Positions 25,345 through 36,685 of a stretch of 64,000 bases of DNA are shown one piece after another. Position numbers and translations under genes: made by a program. Source of the stretch: Gonatopus flavifemur (lineage: Eukaryota > Arthropoda > Insecta > Hymenoptera > Dryinidae); assembly GCA_018340375.1 (NCBI GenBank), contig JAFFJZ010000001.1, positions 54,552,001-54,616,000 on the forward strand, written 5' to 3'. The notes below the pieces were generated by a model. It made no database searches and had not been told where the DNA came from. It saw only the letters and a program-made list of their open reading frames with translations. Every line of letters begins with the position of its first letter. The first letter of the stretch is position 1.

Positions 25345-25910
25345 CCCAGCTAGCAAAACATAGTAGCATTCCTAAGATTTTGACACTGCCCTGCTATCAT
25401 AACATATATATATTTCAATTGATAATGTAGCACTGCTTGAGCGCTCCCAATATTACCAGGAAGTGCTACCGAATAGCGCTCTTAGAAAAATACTACTAAG
25501 CCGCTCCCATACACGGAAAGACCGGGTCTATTAATATTCAGAAAAATGACTGTCAATTTAGGGAAAAAGAGGATCACTGAAAAATATTCGTAGGGAGTCT
25601 ACCAAAAATTCGTAGTCGATGTATTAACAATTGATAGTTTCACTGTGGAAAATACCAATGAAACTATCAACTGTTTATATTTTGACTACGAATTTTTGGT
25701 AGACTCACTATGAATATTTTTCAGCGATCTTCTTTTCCTAAATTGACAGTCATTTTTCTAAACGTTGATAAATTCTTTCTAAATATTAATAGACCCGGTC
25801 TTTCCGTGTATCAATACATAAATCAAGCCATATATGTACAAGGAAATTTTAGTGTATAAGTGGATGGTAGCATCGTTGCCAGAAGTGCTGCCTTGATTTT
25901 GTTAGCTGGG
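25345..25910. mobile_element. CCC..GGG element, TSD AT, interrupted
   Basis: Ends CCCAGCTAGCAAAAC and GATTTTGTTAGCTGGG, flanked by AT (25343-25344, 25911-25912). Repeated GTAGCACTGC / AGTGCTACC words lie in the arms. A TA-type MITE (25512-25808) sits inside, so this element is older. Confidence 0.9.
25512..25808. mobile_element. TA-flanked fold-back MITE, CACGGAAAG ends
   Basis: Arms of roughly 130 bp pair closely (CACGGAAAGACCGGGTC at the left, its complement at the right). TA is present on both sides (25510-25511, 25809-25810). Nested in the 25345-25910 element. Noncoding. Confidence 0.93.
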
Positions 25911-26474
25911 ATGAAAGCACAATTAAAGAGTGGCGAAGAAGGGTGTAAGATGTAATAGAAGCTCCATGCAATTACAATACATGCAATAGAAAGTTCTTAA
26001 GGGAACTTCGAGACATTTAATAATGTTTCACAGGATATCCTTCACAGCGTTTCAAGAGAGGAATCCAAAAATGTTTATTGGATTTTTATATAAACAATAA
26101 CATTGGATACAAAAGGATGCAAACATATTTTCATGTATTCGCATATAAATCTTTCTCTGGAAGAATAAAGTATAAGCATTCATAATATATTCTGGAAATT
26201 CGTCATATAACATGGATGGAAATTGATTCATTTCAATCTCACACCGGAAAATTTTCAAGATTATACATAATTTTGAAAAATTCAATTTAGATTATGTAAA
26301 TTTTCCTTCACAAGATATAATGGATATAAACTAATCATACACTAAAAACAAGATTTGTTCCAGCGTAACAAAATTGGAATATAAAGAAACTTTTTGGTTG
26401 ACCGAAATAAGATTTGTTTGGCATAAACAAAAGTTTCTTAGCATTTCAATTTTGTTAAGCTAGAATAAACCGTG
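25911..26474. other. Intergenic, no gene seen
   Basis: AT-rich sequence. An inverted pair near 26345-26470 (AACAAAATTGGAA / TTCAATTTTGTT) suggests one more small fold-back. No coding exon. Confidence 0.55.
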
Positions 26475-26588
26475 TAGAGGTGCACGATATTTTATATACA
26501 ATTTTTATCGATATTTCATAAAATTCAATATAAATTTGACAAAGTTTCTATAAAAAATATCGATACCGTGAAATATCGTGCATCTCTG
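26475..26588. mobile_element. hAT-like MITE with perfect 8-bp TSD
   Basis: A 114-bp palindrome from TAGAGGTGCACGATA to ATATCGTGCATCTCTG. The 8-bp flank AAACCGTG is identical on both sides (26467-26474, 26589-26596), the hallmark of hAT-type insertion. Confidence 0.93.
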
Positions 26589-26834
26589 AAACCGTGTTTT
26601 CAGGGTAGAAAATATCTTACGATTAATATCTTTCAATGGAATTTGTTCATAATGGAGGCTTTTGAGAAATTATAAAGGCATCATATCATTTCAGTTATCA
26701 TAATCATAAATAATGTACTGCTACGGGGGAGAATTAATTTGGATTTTTGAACCAGCATAGTTCTAATATAACCATAGAATTTTCTATACATAGTTTATAG
26801 AATTATATTCTTGTTTTTACTAGTGGATGTGCCC

Positions 26835-26975
26835 TAGGGATGGCAATCTTCAAAAGAATCCATTCTTTTTTATAGAAAATGTATCTAATTTTCAGAGATT
26901 TGTATAAAATATTGATAAAAATTCGATAAAATTTCGTTTAAAAAGTACCGATTCTTCTAAAAATTTCCATCACTA
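26835..26975. mobile_element. hAT-like MITE, TAGTGATGG family
   Basis: TAGGGATGGC to CCATCACTA, 141 bp, with flanks ATGTGCCC / ATGTTCAC (6 of 8 match). Same family as 24663, 30836 and 31156. Confidence 0.8.
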
Positions 26976-27852
26976 ATGTTCACAATCTATTTGTCATCAA
27001 CACCCGCAACAATTTTGTACAATTCTTCTGTATTTATTATTCTCTGATACATCACAAACGTGAATCCGAAATATGTATTATATAGTTGGAAGATGATATT
27101 TCGATTGGAATACTTGTTGAGGATAGTGAAAGACGAAGAGAAATTTGTAGTCATCGCCGCCGTCGTCGTCGTCGTCTTGACAATTGAGTGTTCAGCTCGA
27201 ATTCTCTTTCAATGAAACCAAATGCGCCTTGCGAGAGGCAACCCTTCGTGTGGTGGAGGGTTCCGGCTGGATAAAAAGCTGTTGGTTACGGGGCTAGGGA
27301 TATAGATTGGGGGACACAAAAAGTAGGGAGAGGCGGGCGGTAAACGGCGGTAATGTGGGTGGGTTATGGTACAAGTTGAGGGATCGAAATATGCGTAGAA
27401 AAATATTTATTGGAAAAGGAAAAGAAAAATACAGCTACTCTGCTATACATCAATGAATCCCTAAAAATTTCAATACCTCGATACCTGAATAATCAATACA
27501 TTTGAAGTATAAATCCAAAAATGTCATTTGGCATTGAAATTTTCAATCTCTTATCGCTTGGAATGGTATAATAATATGTTGATATATCGGAGGAAGAATG
27601 ATAAACATTTGTTTATTTCTTCGAAGACCGTTATCGACGTAACAGAAATAATTGTAATGGAAGCCTATCGTGTGGGGGTTGTACGAAGACCCCCTGGTGG
27701 AGCACTTTCTCTCTCTCTTACTTTCTTTCCCTTGCTCTTATCCTCTTGGTGGCTCGAGTCAACAGAGTAGTCCCCCTGGAACTGGAAATGATATCAGTCG
27801 CGACTCGGGCGGTCGAGGGAGCCCCATCCGACGAGGCAGCCAAAGCGAAGCA
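26976..27852 (+). promoter_or_regulatory. Upstream region of the BTB zinc-finger gene
   Basis: Base composition shifts toward GC from about 27155. There is a GTC triplet run (about 27159-27178), a G-rich stretch (27270-27370) and CTCTCT runs near 27705-27730 that could bind GAGA-type factors. No coding frame is convincing. This is likely the proximal promoter. Confidence 0.5.
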
Positions 27853-27858
27853 TATAAG
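27853..27858 (+). promoter_or_regulatory. TATA box of the BTB zinc-finger gene
   Basis: TATAAG in CATATAAGCCGCGCG, followed about 20-30 bases later by an initiator-like TCACAGTGTAGTG, so transcription probably starts near 27876-27890. Sequence context only; no transcript data. Confidence 0.5.
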
Positions 27859-27879
27859 CCGCGCGTCATCGTCACAGTG

Positions 27880-28480
27880 TAGTGTGTGCCCCGCTTGAGA
27901 AGCGCGTGCGTGTACCCAGCACGGCAAAAGCTCAGCTTTTCCCTTTAACGTTGGTCAATTTTTTCCTCTCGCGATTGAATAATATTCATCTTCGTCTCTT
28001 TCATTTCCTCCCTTCTTTCCTCCCTTTCTCTCTCTCTCTCCCAACGCAAGAAGTTTTTTCACCGATCGACAATCGTACAAGAATTAATAAGCTTTGGTAC
28101 CCCTCGTGAGAATAAAAAACAGTAACGGAATATATTAGGTGTCGTATTTATGTATGTACGAACACACGCGAATATACAATACACATATATGTACATTCCT
28201 CTGTCGTCTTCGGAGTTTCAAGTGGGGCGCACTGTGTACGGTTATATCTGGTGTGCCGGTTTTATTGACGGCCGGATCATCATACATTTGAACGTTCCAA
28301 AGGGGTTTTTTAATATTTTATATTAATGATCGACATACTTTATTTTTTACATCAAATTACAAGATATTTCGTGGTACATACTTTGCGTCACCGTGGGGTT
28401 TAAAGGGGGAAGTACAAGACAGAGGTGTGTCGATATTTTTCACTACCAACAGAGGGCCAAGTTACCACGTATCATTCAAG
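27880..28480 (+). other. Probable noncoding first exon (5' UTR) of the BTB zinc-finger gene
   Basis: About 600 bases with TCTCTC-rich and CpG-containing sequence ending in a strong donor (CATTCAAG followed by GTGAGT at 28481). The next strong plus-strand acceptor before a gene start is at 38047-38048, 29 bases before the BTB start codon. Short upstream open frames are present. Linking this exon to the BTB gene is inference. Confidence 0.5.
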
Positions 28481-29739
28481 GTGAGTAATTCTTTTACAAA
28501 ATTAAGGATACGATATGTACACTTATCGTATACGCTTATCGTAGTTTTGCTTCCTCCACAATTAAAATCCAAAGAAATGAAGGTTTTGAATCGAGATTAT
28601 ATATTCGTGTCATTGTATACATGTTTCTACTTTCTCGCCTACGTCGCGACGTCGAGGTGATATTAATAGAGCGGAGTTTTAGTGGACAAATGCGCGTACA
28701 ACTGAGAATGCATACACACACGTATATCTTCTACCTTTCGAGTTAATCCGTGAAATTATTTTCCGTGACCACGGAAAATATTCATAGAACTTTCAATGTA
28801 TTCGGGTGTGAAAATCGATTTTATAAATCATGTTCCCTATCTTGCATTTTGTGGCACATAGTATTTGAAATTCATTCAATCACCATTCAACTGAAATCTC
28901 ATAAATCATTTGATTTTCAATTAATGCGAAAATAATGTCAGAAATTTTGATACGCGACGTTTCAAAGTCTCCCACGTGGATAACAAAATAAGAGATGTAA
29001 ACAATAAAAGAATCGAACATCAAACTCGAAGGCGAATAAATTTTCCCCATAGGTCAATTTTCGGAACGATGAAATCAATCAGTTCCCAGTTTGGATTTTG
29101 TTAAATTTGAAGAATATTTGTTGTTTTTTTTTCATTTGCGACATCAAAAGTTGAGAAAAGGAGGGCAAGAAAGAAGGAGGAAAAAAATGAGAAAAAGCGA
29201 AGAGAAAGGGGCGCATTCGTGTACAAACACAAGTATTCGTGCACCCACGCGGACACGTGGGTGTCGTGGGAGACCCCTTGCAGGGAAAAAGTAATGCGTG
29301 AGGGGTCTGACAACCAGCAACGGTATAGCAACCGACGAAATTATGGATCGAGTCTAGAACCCGGGTTTGCGTTTGCGCAAGGGTTCCGTTGTCGCATGAA
29401 CATTTATATCTTTGTATGTGTAATCGTGCATTGGTGTTGCAACGCGTGCGCGATATTTCTAAACACATATTTCGAGATAAGCGGGGATTTATGAAACACA
29501 CCAGCGTCCATTTTATATATGTGTAGAATATATACACTGCATTTGTTTTCTATCAATATAATACTAAAAGCGTATGGGCAAACCCATCACAGGCGTTACG
29601 TCATCGAAAATTTAAATACCTTCCCCCTAGTGCGATGAATTCATTCCAATTTCGATTGGGACGGAAATTTCGGGACCGGAAAATCAAGATATTTTGGAGG
29701 ATGTTGAATTCAATTGATTTTTGTACACGTGAACGAATT
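28481..29739. other. First part of large 5' UTR intron, no gene seen
   Basis: The stretch 29200-29400 is unusually GC-rich (CACCCACGCGGACACGTGGG) and may be a regulatory element. Open frames here overlap on both strands and have no domain. Confidence 0.5.
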
Positions 29740-30233
29740 CCCGAGAAAAAATGAGATCTATGTAGATCTCTTGAGACCGAAGTTTTGACAAAGATCTCTA
29801 CAAATCCCTTGATATTTGCTTAGATCTACAGATTCCAAATTTGGGAGATACTCAAAAGATCTGTGGAGATTTGAAGAGATCTTTTCCGATTTCTTCCAAA
29901 ATTAAAATCTCCAGATCTGAATAGATATCAAGAGATCTAAACTGAGAAAAATGGATGGTTGCAGTAACCAATTCGTTGGTTGAATATGGTCTAGCCAATT
30001 AATTGGTTGTCACAACCAATTATGTGAGTGTCACAATCAATTCTGTTGGTTATGATGACCACGTCAAAAAATGCAGTTGGATCAACCAACGAAATTGGTT
30101 GTTACAACCACATAATTGGTCATCATAACAAATCAATTGGTTGGACCTTATTTAACCAACGAATTGGTTATTGCAACCATACATTTTTCTCTGCCAAAAC
30201 TTAGATCGCGTAAGATCTCATCTTTTTTTCGGG
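29740..30233. mobile_element. CCCGAG..CGGG element rich in AGATCT words
   Basis: Ends CCCGAGAAAAAATGAGATC and GATCTCATCTTTTTTTCGGG. AGATCT or close variants occur many times in the left part. Flanks TT / TA do not match exactly. A second element (29940-30195) is nested near its right end. Similar AGATCT-rich stretches occur at 52490-52600 and 55680-55900. Confidence 0.78.
29940..30195. mobile_element. Nested fold-back of AACCAATTGGTTG words
   Basis: Degenerate ACTGAGAAAAATG..CATTTTTCTCTGCC ends enclose two arms made of AACCAATT / AATTGGTT repeats, themselves palindromic. Probably a decayed member of the CACTGAGAAA (TA) group. Confidence 0.8.
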
Positions 30234-30585
30234 TAATTTGCTGATTCATGGTATTTGACAGCAGCAAAGTAGCTGTGACAATGATTTTTATCATCATATG
30301 GACTGATTCGAGTACAGTAGGTCTAAGAACTATCTTCCTGAATGGAGAATATGAAACTTCCTTCGTCGAAAAATTCCAACAGAATTTATGTTTAATCCAA
30401 GCTATGTACAGCACTGCCGCCGACGGGGTACGTCGCCTCCTCGTAGAATTTAGGAGGAACATTTGTGGACCGGTGAAGAAAAGGCAACGTAGAAATTTCC
30501 CCAGGAAAATTCGGACCGGATATTTTTACGTTGCGTCCACTCCAAGCAGTACAGGAATTTTTCAAATATTCTGTCCTCGATCTGT

Positions 30586-30757
30586 CCCGAGTCGAAAAAT
30601 TTGGACGGTTTTTCCAACGAATAAAATTGATTGAGGAGCAATTTAGACTAAAATCATGAAAAAGTACTGTTTTTGTTCGCATTATTCGACAATCAGGACA
30701 AAATCAGTTCAAAAATGAAATATGAGGATAAAAACCGTCCAAATTTTTCGACTCGGG
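30586..30757. mobile_element. CCC..GGG element, TSD GT
   Basis: CCCGAGTCGAAAAATTTGG to CCAAATTTTTCGACTCGGG, flanked by GT (30584-30585, 30758-30759). 172 bp, noncoding; adjoins a decayed CCCAAGTAGC-type element. Confidence 0.92.
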
Positions 30758-31094
30758 GTGATCAAGCACAGAATGTGCAGGTGAGATTGTTTTTGATGAA
30801 TTCGAAAAGAGATATCTTAAGAATGTGCACAGAACTAGTGGTGACCGATCTTGCAAGAATCGATTCTTTTTTATAAAATCTCGATCAAATTTTGATCAAA
30901 ATTAAATGGAAATCAATGAAAATTTGATAAATTCTCTATAGAAAAGAATCTATTCTTTCAAAATCGGTCATCACTACATAGAACAAATTTATCCGGAACA
31001 CAGCCTCATTCAAAGATTCTGAGAATGATTGTAGAACATACTTTGAACTTCCAAAAACCTTTTCAACATTTCTAACCTGTTATACCACTGGGGG
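30758..31094. mobile_element. Third, partial copy of the CCCAAGTAGCACAA element
   Basis: Homologous to 61724-61950 in the same orientation (GAATGTGC, GATGAATTCGAAAA, AACCTGTTATACCACTGGG). Its left end is lost at the 30586-30757 insertion, and the hAT-like MITE 30836-30976 splits it. Confidence 0.75.
30836..30976. mobile_element. hAT-like MITE nested in a CCCAAG copy
   Basis: TAGTGGTGACCG to CGGTCATCACTA, 141 bp. 8-bp flanks CACAGAAC / CATAGAAC (7 of 8). The related copy at 61724-61950 has the uninterrupted site GCATAGAATATAG, so the duplication is real. Confidence 0.9.
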
Positions 31095-31155
31095 AGTTGC
31101 TTCTGAATTGAGTTACCGTTGCTCCACCAATTTTCCTCCTAAATTCTGAGTGAAG

Positions 31156-31288
31156 TAGTGATGGGAATTTCTGAAAAAGACCGATCTTTTTTCATATACA
31201 AAGTATGAAATTTTTATTGAAATCTATAAAACTTGTATATTCTTCATATAACAAAAGGATCCATCTTTTTCAAAGACCTCCATTACTA
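31156..31288. mobile_element. hAT-like MITE, TAGTGATGG family
   Basis: TAGTGATGGG to CATTACTA with GAT/ATC-rich arms. Flanks match at only 5 of 8, so this is an older copy. Confidence 0.7.
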
Positions 31289-31560
31289 ACGTGGAGACAA
31301 CGTACCCTGTCGGTAGTGGTCCTTCGAAAACTTGATGGTACGCAAAGTTACAACTTTTCACCATCTAGTCACCAAAGTTCAGTAAAATGAGAGGTTACCG
31401 ATGAAGCAAAATTTATAGAAATATGTCAGTTGGAATTCATTGAATGTCATGGGGATATTTGTTCAACAAATCACGGTTGGCAAGAAACGGGATCGCAACA
31501 TGTTCACTTGAATTTGCTTGGATTCTTCTTGTTCTTCCTCTTCTTTTTTCGAGTTATGCA

Positions 31561-31965
31561 CTGAAAAAACAAGCACTGTTAAACATTTTTATAGGAAATT
31601 TCACATACATGGATAGGAAATTCCCTGTAAATTTGGGGAAAAATCCTATAAATTTACAGTAAAACTTCCATGCAAACAGGAATTTCAATACATTTTTATG
31701 TGAAAATTACTATACGTGTACGGGAATTCGCTTTTCGCGTACAAGTATAGGAAATTTCCTTTTACATAGGTATGGGAAAATCCCGAATATTTCTCACAGT
31801 GTTTTTTGTTGTGGCAACAAAATTCTTGTTGTTTCAACAAAGAGATTGTGTTAAAATTCGTTGATTGAAACAACAAAAATGTTGTTCAGTTCATAAAAGT
31901 TTGTAACCAAATTATTTTAATGATAGCAACAAGTATTTCCTGAAAGTTTTTTTCAGTGTGGTATA
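31561..31965. mobile_element. Nested pair of CACTG-ended elements
   Basis: An outer element (CACTGAAAAAACAAG near 31561 to TTTTTTTCAGTG near 31963) with GTTGTTTCAACAA words is split by an inner one (CACTGTTAAAC near 31576 to TTTCTCACAGTG near 31802) with AGGAAATTTCC words. Confidence 0.65.
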
Positions 31966-32434
31966 GGAGATGAAATGTTTTTTAGTTGATTCACGATGAA
32001 GGTATAAGCTTATTAACCTAGAATACTAACCTTCTTCTGATCGAATAGCGATGTTGCATGCTTCTAGTACGTCTTAAAGACGTACTAAGAAAGGTTGACG
32101 TTCTAGAGTTTAAATCTTGTATAAAAATTGTGACAAGTTAAAGCTGACACCTCGCCATTACCAACCCATACAACACTAAGGAATTTTACCAATATTTCCG
32201 AACTTGGATCTTGAAGATTTCAAATTTTCCAAAAACATCTTGGAGATAGTGAGAATAGATATTTGAAATCAAAAAGAACAAAACCTCACCTTTCCATATA
32301 AATAATAACTTTATTGCAAGGATAATGGAATACAGAATGAAATTCAACTGGAAACGACGTTTTAAACATACACTCGTCTTCTTGAAATTTTTCTCTGAAC
32401 ATATTAATCCAACGTGGAAACGAATCTTTATTGT
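31966..32434. other. Intron sequence, no gene seen
   Basis: AT-rich, with one inverted pair near 32065-32090 (AGTACGTCTTAAAGACGTACT). No exon. Confidence 0.55.
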
Positions 32435-32660
32435 TTATGTTGCTGAAGTTTGAATTGAATCATTTATAGAAATGAAACGAAAATTCAAATCCACAAGATC
32501 TGATGTACAATCGTCATTTAAATTTTCAAATGACCTCTTTGGAACTTAAAACGTCGTTTGAACAAAGTAGTACAAATTTTGGGTGTTTTAAAAAATTGAG
32601 TATCTCATTATTCGATTACTAATTCGTTTCAGTAAACGATTCAAACTTCAGCAATTTTTA
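32435..32660. repeat. Dispersed fold-back repeat, GTTGCTGAAGTTTGAA family, copy 1
   Basis: Starts TGTTGCTGAAGTTTGAA and ends TTCAAACTTCAGCAA. Related copies lie near 38884-39090 and 44750-45172, all within this gene's introns. Confidence 0.75.
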
Positions 32661-32838
32661 CTGTTCTCGTTATTTTTATGATAATTCAAGTCCCTGACAA
32701 TCATGAAACTGGTGCTTTCAAATGCACATATTGTATTACATTCCACATAGATATTTTTCTTAAGTACGTTGTAATATTTCTATACGTTTTGATCTAAATA
32801 TCATCCCATCAAATGAAAGTTGGTATCAAAAGTGTCCG

Positions 32839-33130
32839 CACTGAGAACCCAATTTCTTAGATCGAAAGACAATTTTCTTTGCCCTCATTCTAATGAATAT
32901 TATTTTCAATGGGAAAAAATTCAGTTGAATGGAAGAAGTTTTCATCAGATTGTACCAAAACATCCTCAAACTAAACCAGCAATATATTCCTTCTTGAATT
33001 CGAAGAATGTGATTCCAATTCAATGGAAAATTTGTTCATCAAAATGAATTGTTTTTTCCATCGGAGACAAGATTTATTAGAATGAGGGCAAAGGAATTTT
33101 CTTCAAGTCTAAACAATTGGGTTCTCAGTG
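32839..33130. mobile_element. Fold-back MITE, CACTGAGAACCC ends
   Basis: CACTGAGAACCCAATT to AATTGGGTTCTCAGTG, with arms of about 55 bp including TTTGCCCTCATTCTAAT. CG lies on both sides, which could be part of the palindrome or a TSD. Confidence 0.85.
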
Positions 33131-34537
33131 CGTGATAAAAAAATATTCAAGAAATCAAGATTTGTTAATATAATTAAAAACTCATCAAATATCGATGATA
33201 TCAAGAGGAATTTAACGAATTTTTATGTGTCTTTTATAATTCCAAACGTAAATATTAGGATGAATTATTTCACGTTTCATGTTACGTTGATGTTACTCGA
33301 CAAAGAGAAGTATATTTCAAACTCTGTAACTTACTAGCGGATGAATGTCTCTTTCCCACACAACGAAATGTCAACCACAGGCGGCAGTGTTTATGACTAT
33401 ACTGACCTTGATGTTTCTGTCCAGAAACCCTTGAGAGAATCAAATCGTCTTTCAATTTACTTCGCTTTTTGCGAATGGTGCAATATAGTACCAAATGTTT
33501 GGAATGTAGAATCAATTCAAGGTCACTTGGGGTTATTTGGGAATGCAAATAGGTGGGAAAGTTTTGTTCGATTTCAAAACTGAAGGAGTCGGACTGGGTT
33601 CGAGTTTCGAACGAGGATAACTGGGAGGCTTCGGTTCGGTTTGGAATTCACCCTTGACTAAGATCTAGTTTCTTTTGGAATTTGATAAAGATGAAAATAA
33701 ATTGAAATGACAAATTCCATATCTTCTTTTCAATTTCAAATGTTATGAGAGCGTATGAGAGTTTCTTTGAAATTTTGAAGAATTATGAGAACCATTTTCG
33801 GTAGAGAAAAGCTTTAGCGTCTAGTCTCATATTGGAAAGAGAGAAATAAAGCTGAAGCCAGCGGATTGGAGGTAGCACGTATTAAAGTTCTTGCTTCCAC
33901 CAACGCCGAAAATAGAATATAGTTTAGTGCAAGGCTGATCGCCAAGTCTTGGCAATTTATGTGCAGTTCGTAATAATCAATGCATGATCAAATGCTGTAC
34001 CAGAATCGGTTGAGGAATTAGTTTCGTCAGGTCCAGTTTAAGGCCACGCGGGGCGAGATTTCCGATAGTTTTTCGAGGCTGCTAAGTATAGACGAAGTAC
34101 CACCGGGCTAACAAAGAGAAACGTAATATTTCCAATGAAAAACAATCATGATCCAAGTGAAAAAATTTTCAAAATTATATAAAATTTATACATAAATTGT
34201 GTATAAATTGTATGAATCATGTATAAATTTTGAAAATTCGTCCATTCAGGTAATTAAGCGGAATGCCCGATTTTGAGGAATTGTTTCAATCGGCTTGGAT
34301 TCGGCTCTGGATTTTGTCAGGTCACGATTCGATCTGCATTCTTTCAAGCCTGGAACAAGCTTATGCTGCCAATTTTTCTTACAATATAGATTGAATAAAA
34401 TTGTTGTCTCAAAAAGTAACAACAGTTCAGTTCTTAATCTTGGATTCGACCTTCATTCTTGATCTTGCATTGAGTAAGTTGTAGTAGTAGGATATATGTA
34501 ATATAACCCTTATACATACACACACAATCCATCCAGA
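33131..34537. other. Intron sequence, no gene seen
   Basis: No coding exon or complete element is recognised. The short open frames at 33282-33583 overlap on opposite strands without a domain. Confidence 0.5.
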
Positions 34538-34778
34538 CCCTGGTGAAAATAAAGCGTGCGTTTGGAGCGTCGCATAGGAGTGTTATTACCGTCACATGAC
34601 AGTGTATTAACAAGAGTCAATTGGCGCAGTTGAGCGTGGATCGAGCGTGAAGAAAAGCGTTCATGCACGCTGTACCCACGCTTATATTGAAGTAAGCGTG
34701 CATTGAACGTATATTGGCCAGAATCACGTTATTGGTACGCTGTTTGAACTTTATGTGCACGCCGTTTTTTCGCCAGGG
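34538..34778. mobile_element. CCC..GGG element, TSD GA
   Basis: CCCTGGTGAAAATAAAGCG to CGCCGTTTTTTCGCCAGGG, flanked by GA (34536-34537, 34779-34780). At least eight AGCGTG / CACGCT words fill the interior. Confidence 0.9.
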
Positions 34779-35130
34779 GATGGCGTAGTTTTGTTTATAT
34801 TAGCATTGTTTTGGATAGATCGATGAAATTATTCTATAGGCGACATCCCTGAAGGATAGTATAGTACGTATTGCGCTTTTGCTTCTGTTTGTTTCCTTTT
34901 AACAAACGTTCAACCATCACCAGCGAAATAAGTATTTCATGTAACTCATCACAATTCTCATAAGGCTGATTTATTAACTATTCCGCATCATCTTTCTTTT
35001 CTACACGACACATCATCATACACATCATTTGAGTATTATTCAAAGAGCATGGACTGAATGAATATGTGTTTCGTCATAATCAAATATAAGTTTCGACCAA
35101 GTACTCTTTTTTCGTCATTTCTTTATTATT

Positions 35131-36685
35131 ATGCATAAAAAATCTGTTATTGAGTGCAAAATGAATTATTGAATCAGCCATCACTGTTGTAATATGTAAA
35201 AAATCGTAATTTGCTGATGTGGTGAGAATGAATTCTATTCAAATACACGACAATATCAACAACAACAATATCAATATCAATCAATATCAATATCAATATT
35301 GATTTACATCAATATTTCTCGGAAAGAAAAAACTCACATCGAATTTCTCAAAACTCACATTTCTCAAAAAACTCACATTAATTTTGTAATAATATGAGTC
35401 ATGAAGAAATCATTTGATCAAAAATATTTCAAGCGAATGTTTAAAATGAATTTCAAAACGCTTGAATTATTTACTTGAAGCGCGTTGGATGATTTTTCAC
35501 CCTTCAAATTGAAGAGTATATTCTTGAAGTTGAAATTTTCAAATTTGAGAAAAAAGCCTTATGTTCTGAGTTGGATTTGTCCTTAGGGTGATGATAAACT
35601 TGTAGGAAGAGTTTGAAAGTTGAGTGGAATCTATATTGATCAGGAAAGTCCAAATCGTGTGGCAAAAGTTAGAAAATCTGTCAACTTAGCTCACGGCACA
35701 TGGGTATTCTATCAGCTTTTCTTCACTAAACGAAATCTAGGCAGGAGAAATGTATCAAAATTTAGTAAAATCAAGTGGGTACAGAGTAAGAGAGGACAGA
35801 TGTATTCATTGAATTTTATTGGTTATTATAAAAATGTTGATAAATAAGGAAAGGCTATAGAAGATCCAATGTGTCGTCTTTTAATATTTTTGTTCCAATA
35901 ATGTTGTATCATGTTCCTACAAATAAATGTTATTATATTTGAAACAGCTTCAATACACATGTTTCCTTAACCTACTAGTGAAAAGATACAAAAATGCACA
36001 CAATACAAAATCATTGAAACAAAAATATTGAGAGACGATAAATTGAGTCATACATAGCCTTTACTTATTTATCAACATTTTTATAATAACCAATAAAATT
36101 CAATGAATACATCTGTCCTCTCTTACTCTGTACCAACTTGATTTTACTAAATTTTGATACATTTATCCTGCCTAGATTCCGTTTAGTAAAGAAAAGCTGA
36201 TAGAATACCCATGTGCCGTGAGCTGAGTTGACAGATTTTCTAACTTTTGCCACACGATTCGGACTTTCCTGATCAATATAGATTCCACCCAACTTTCAAA
36301 CTCTTCCTACAAGTTTATCATCACCCTAACAACGAATTCAAGTCAGAAAATAAGGCTTTTTCCCCAAATTTGAAAATTGCAACATGAAGAGTACTCTTCA
36401 ATTTGAAAAGTAAAACCATCCGTCGAGCTGCAAGTGAATAATCCAAGTTTTTTGCAATTCATTTTGAACATTCTTTTGACATATTTTTGATCAAATGAGT
36501 TCTTGATGACTCATATTTATTACAAAATTAATATGATCTCTGAGTTTTTGCCTAGAAGTACTGATGTAAGTATTTGAAGAAAATTCATTTTCACTGCATC
36601 AACAAATTACGATTTTTTGACATGTTACAACAGCTATGACTGATTTACTAATTCATTTTGCACTTACTAACAGATTTTTTGATAC
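35131..36685. mobile_element. Near-perfect 1.5-kb palindrome
   Basis: Arms 35131-35909 and 36003-36685 are inverted copies (about 97% over the inner 250 bp) around a 93-bp loop. The left arm carries an extra AATATC array. Each arm has a 75-codon open frame (35620-35847 plus, 36065-36292 minus), but 4 of about 7 differences change the amino acid, so I do not treat it as a gene. Terminal and TSD edges are not resolved. Confidence 0.85.
35252..35303. repeat. Simple repeat, AATATC unit
   Basis: A run of AATATC / CAATAT units inside the left palindrome arm, absent from the right arm, so it expanded after the palindrome formed. Confidence 0.85.

Noticed and set aside
29079..29537. Minus-strand 152-codon frame as a gene
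   Set aside because: Low complexity, overlapped by plus-strand frames, no splice or domain support.
35620..36292. Paired 75-codon open frames as a small conserved gene
   Set aside because: They are mirror copies in a palindrome and about 4 of 7 differences change the amino acid, so no sign of selection on protein.
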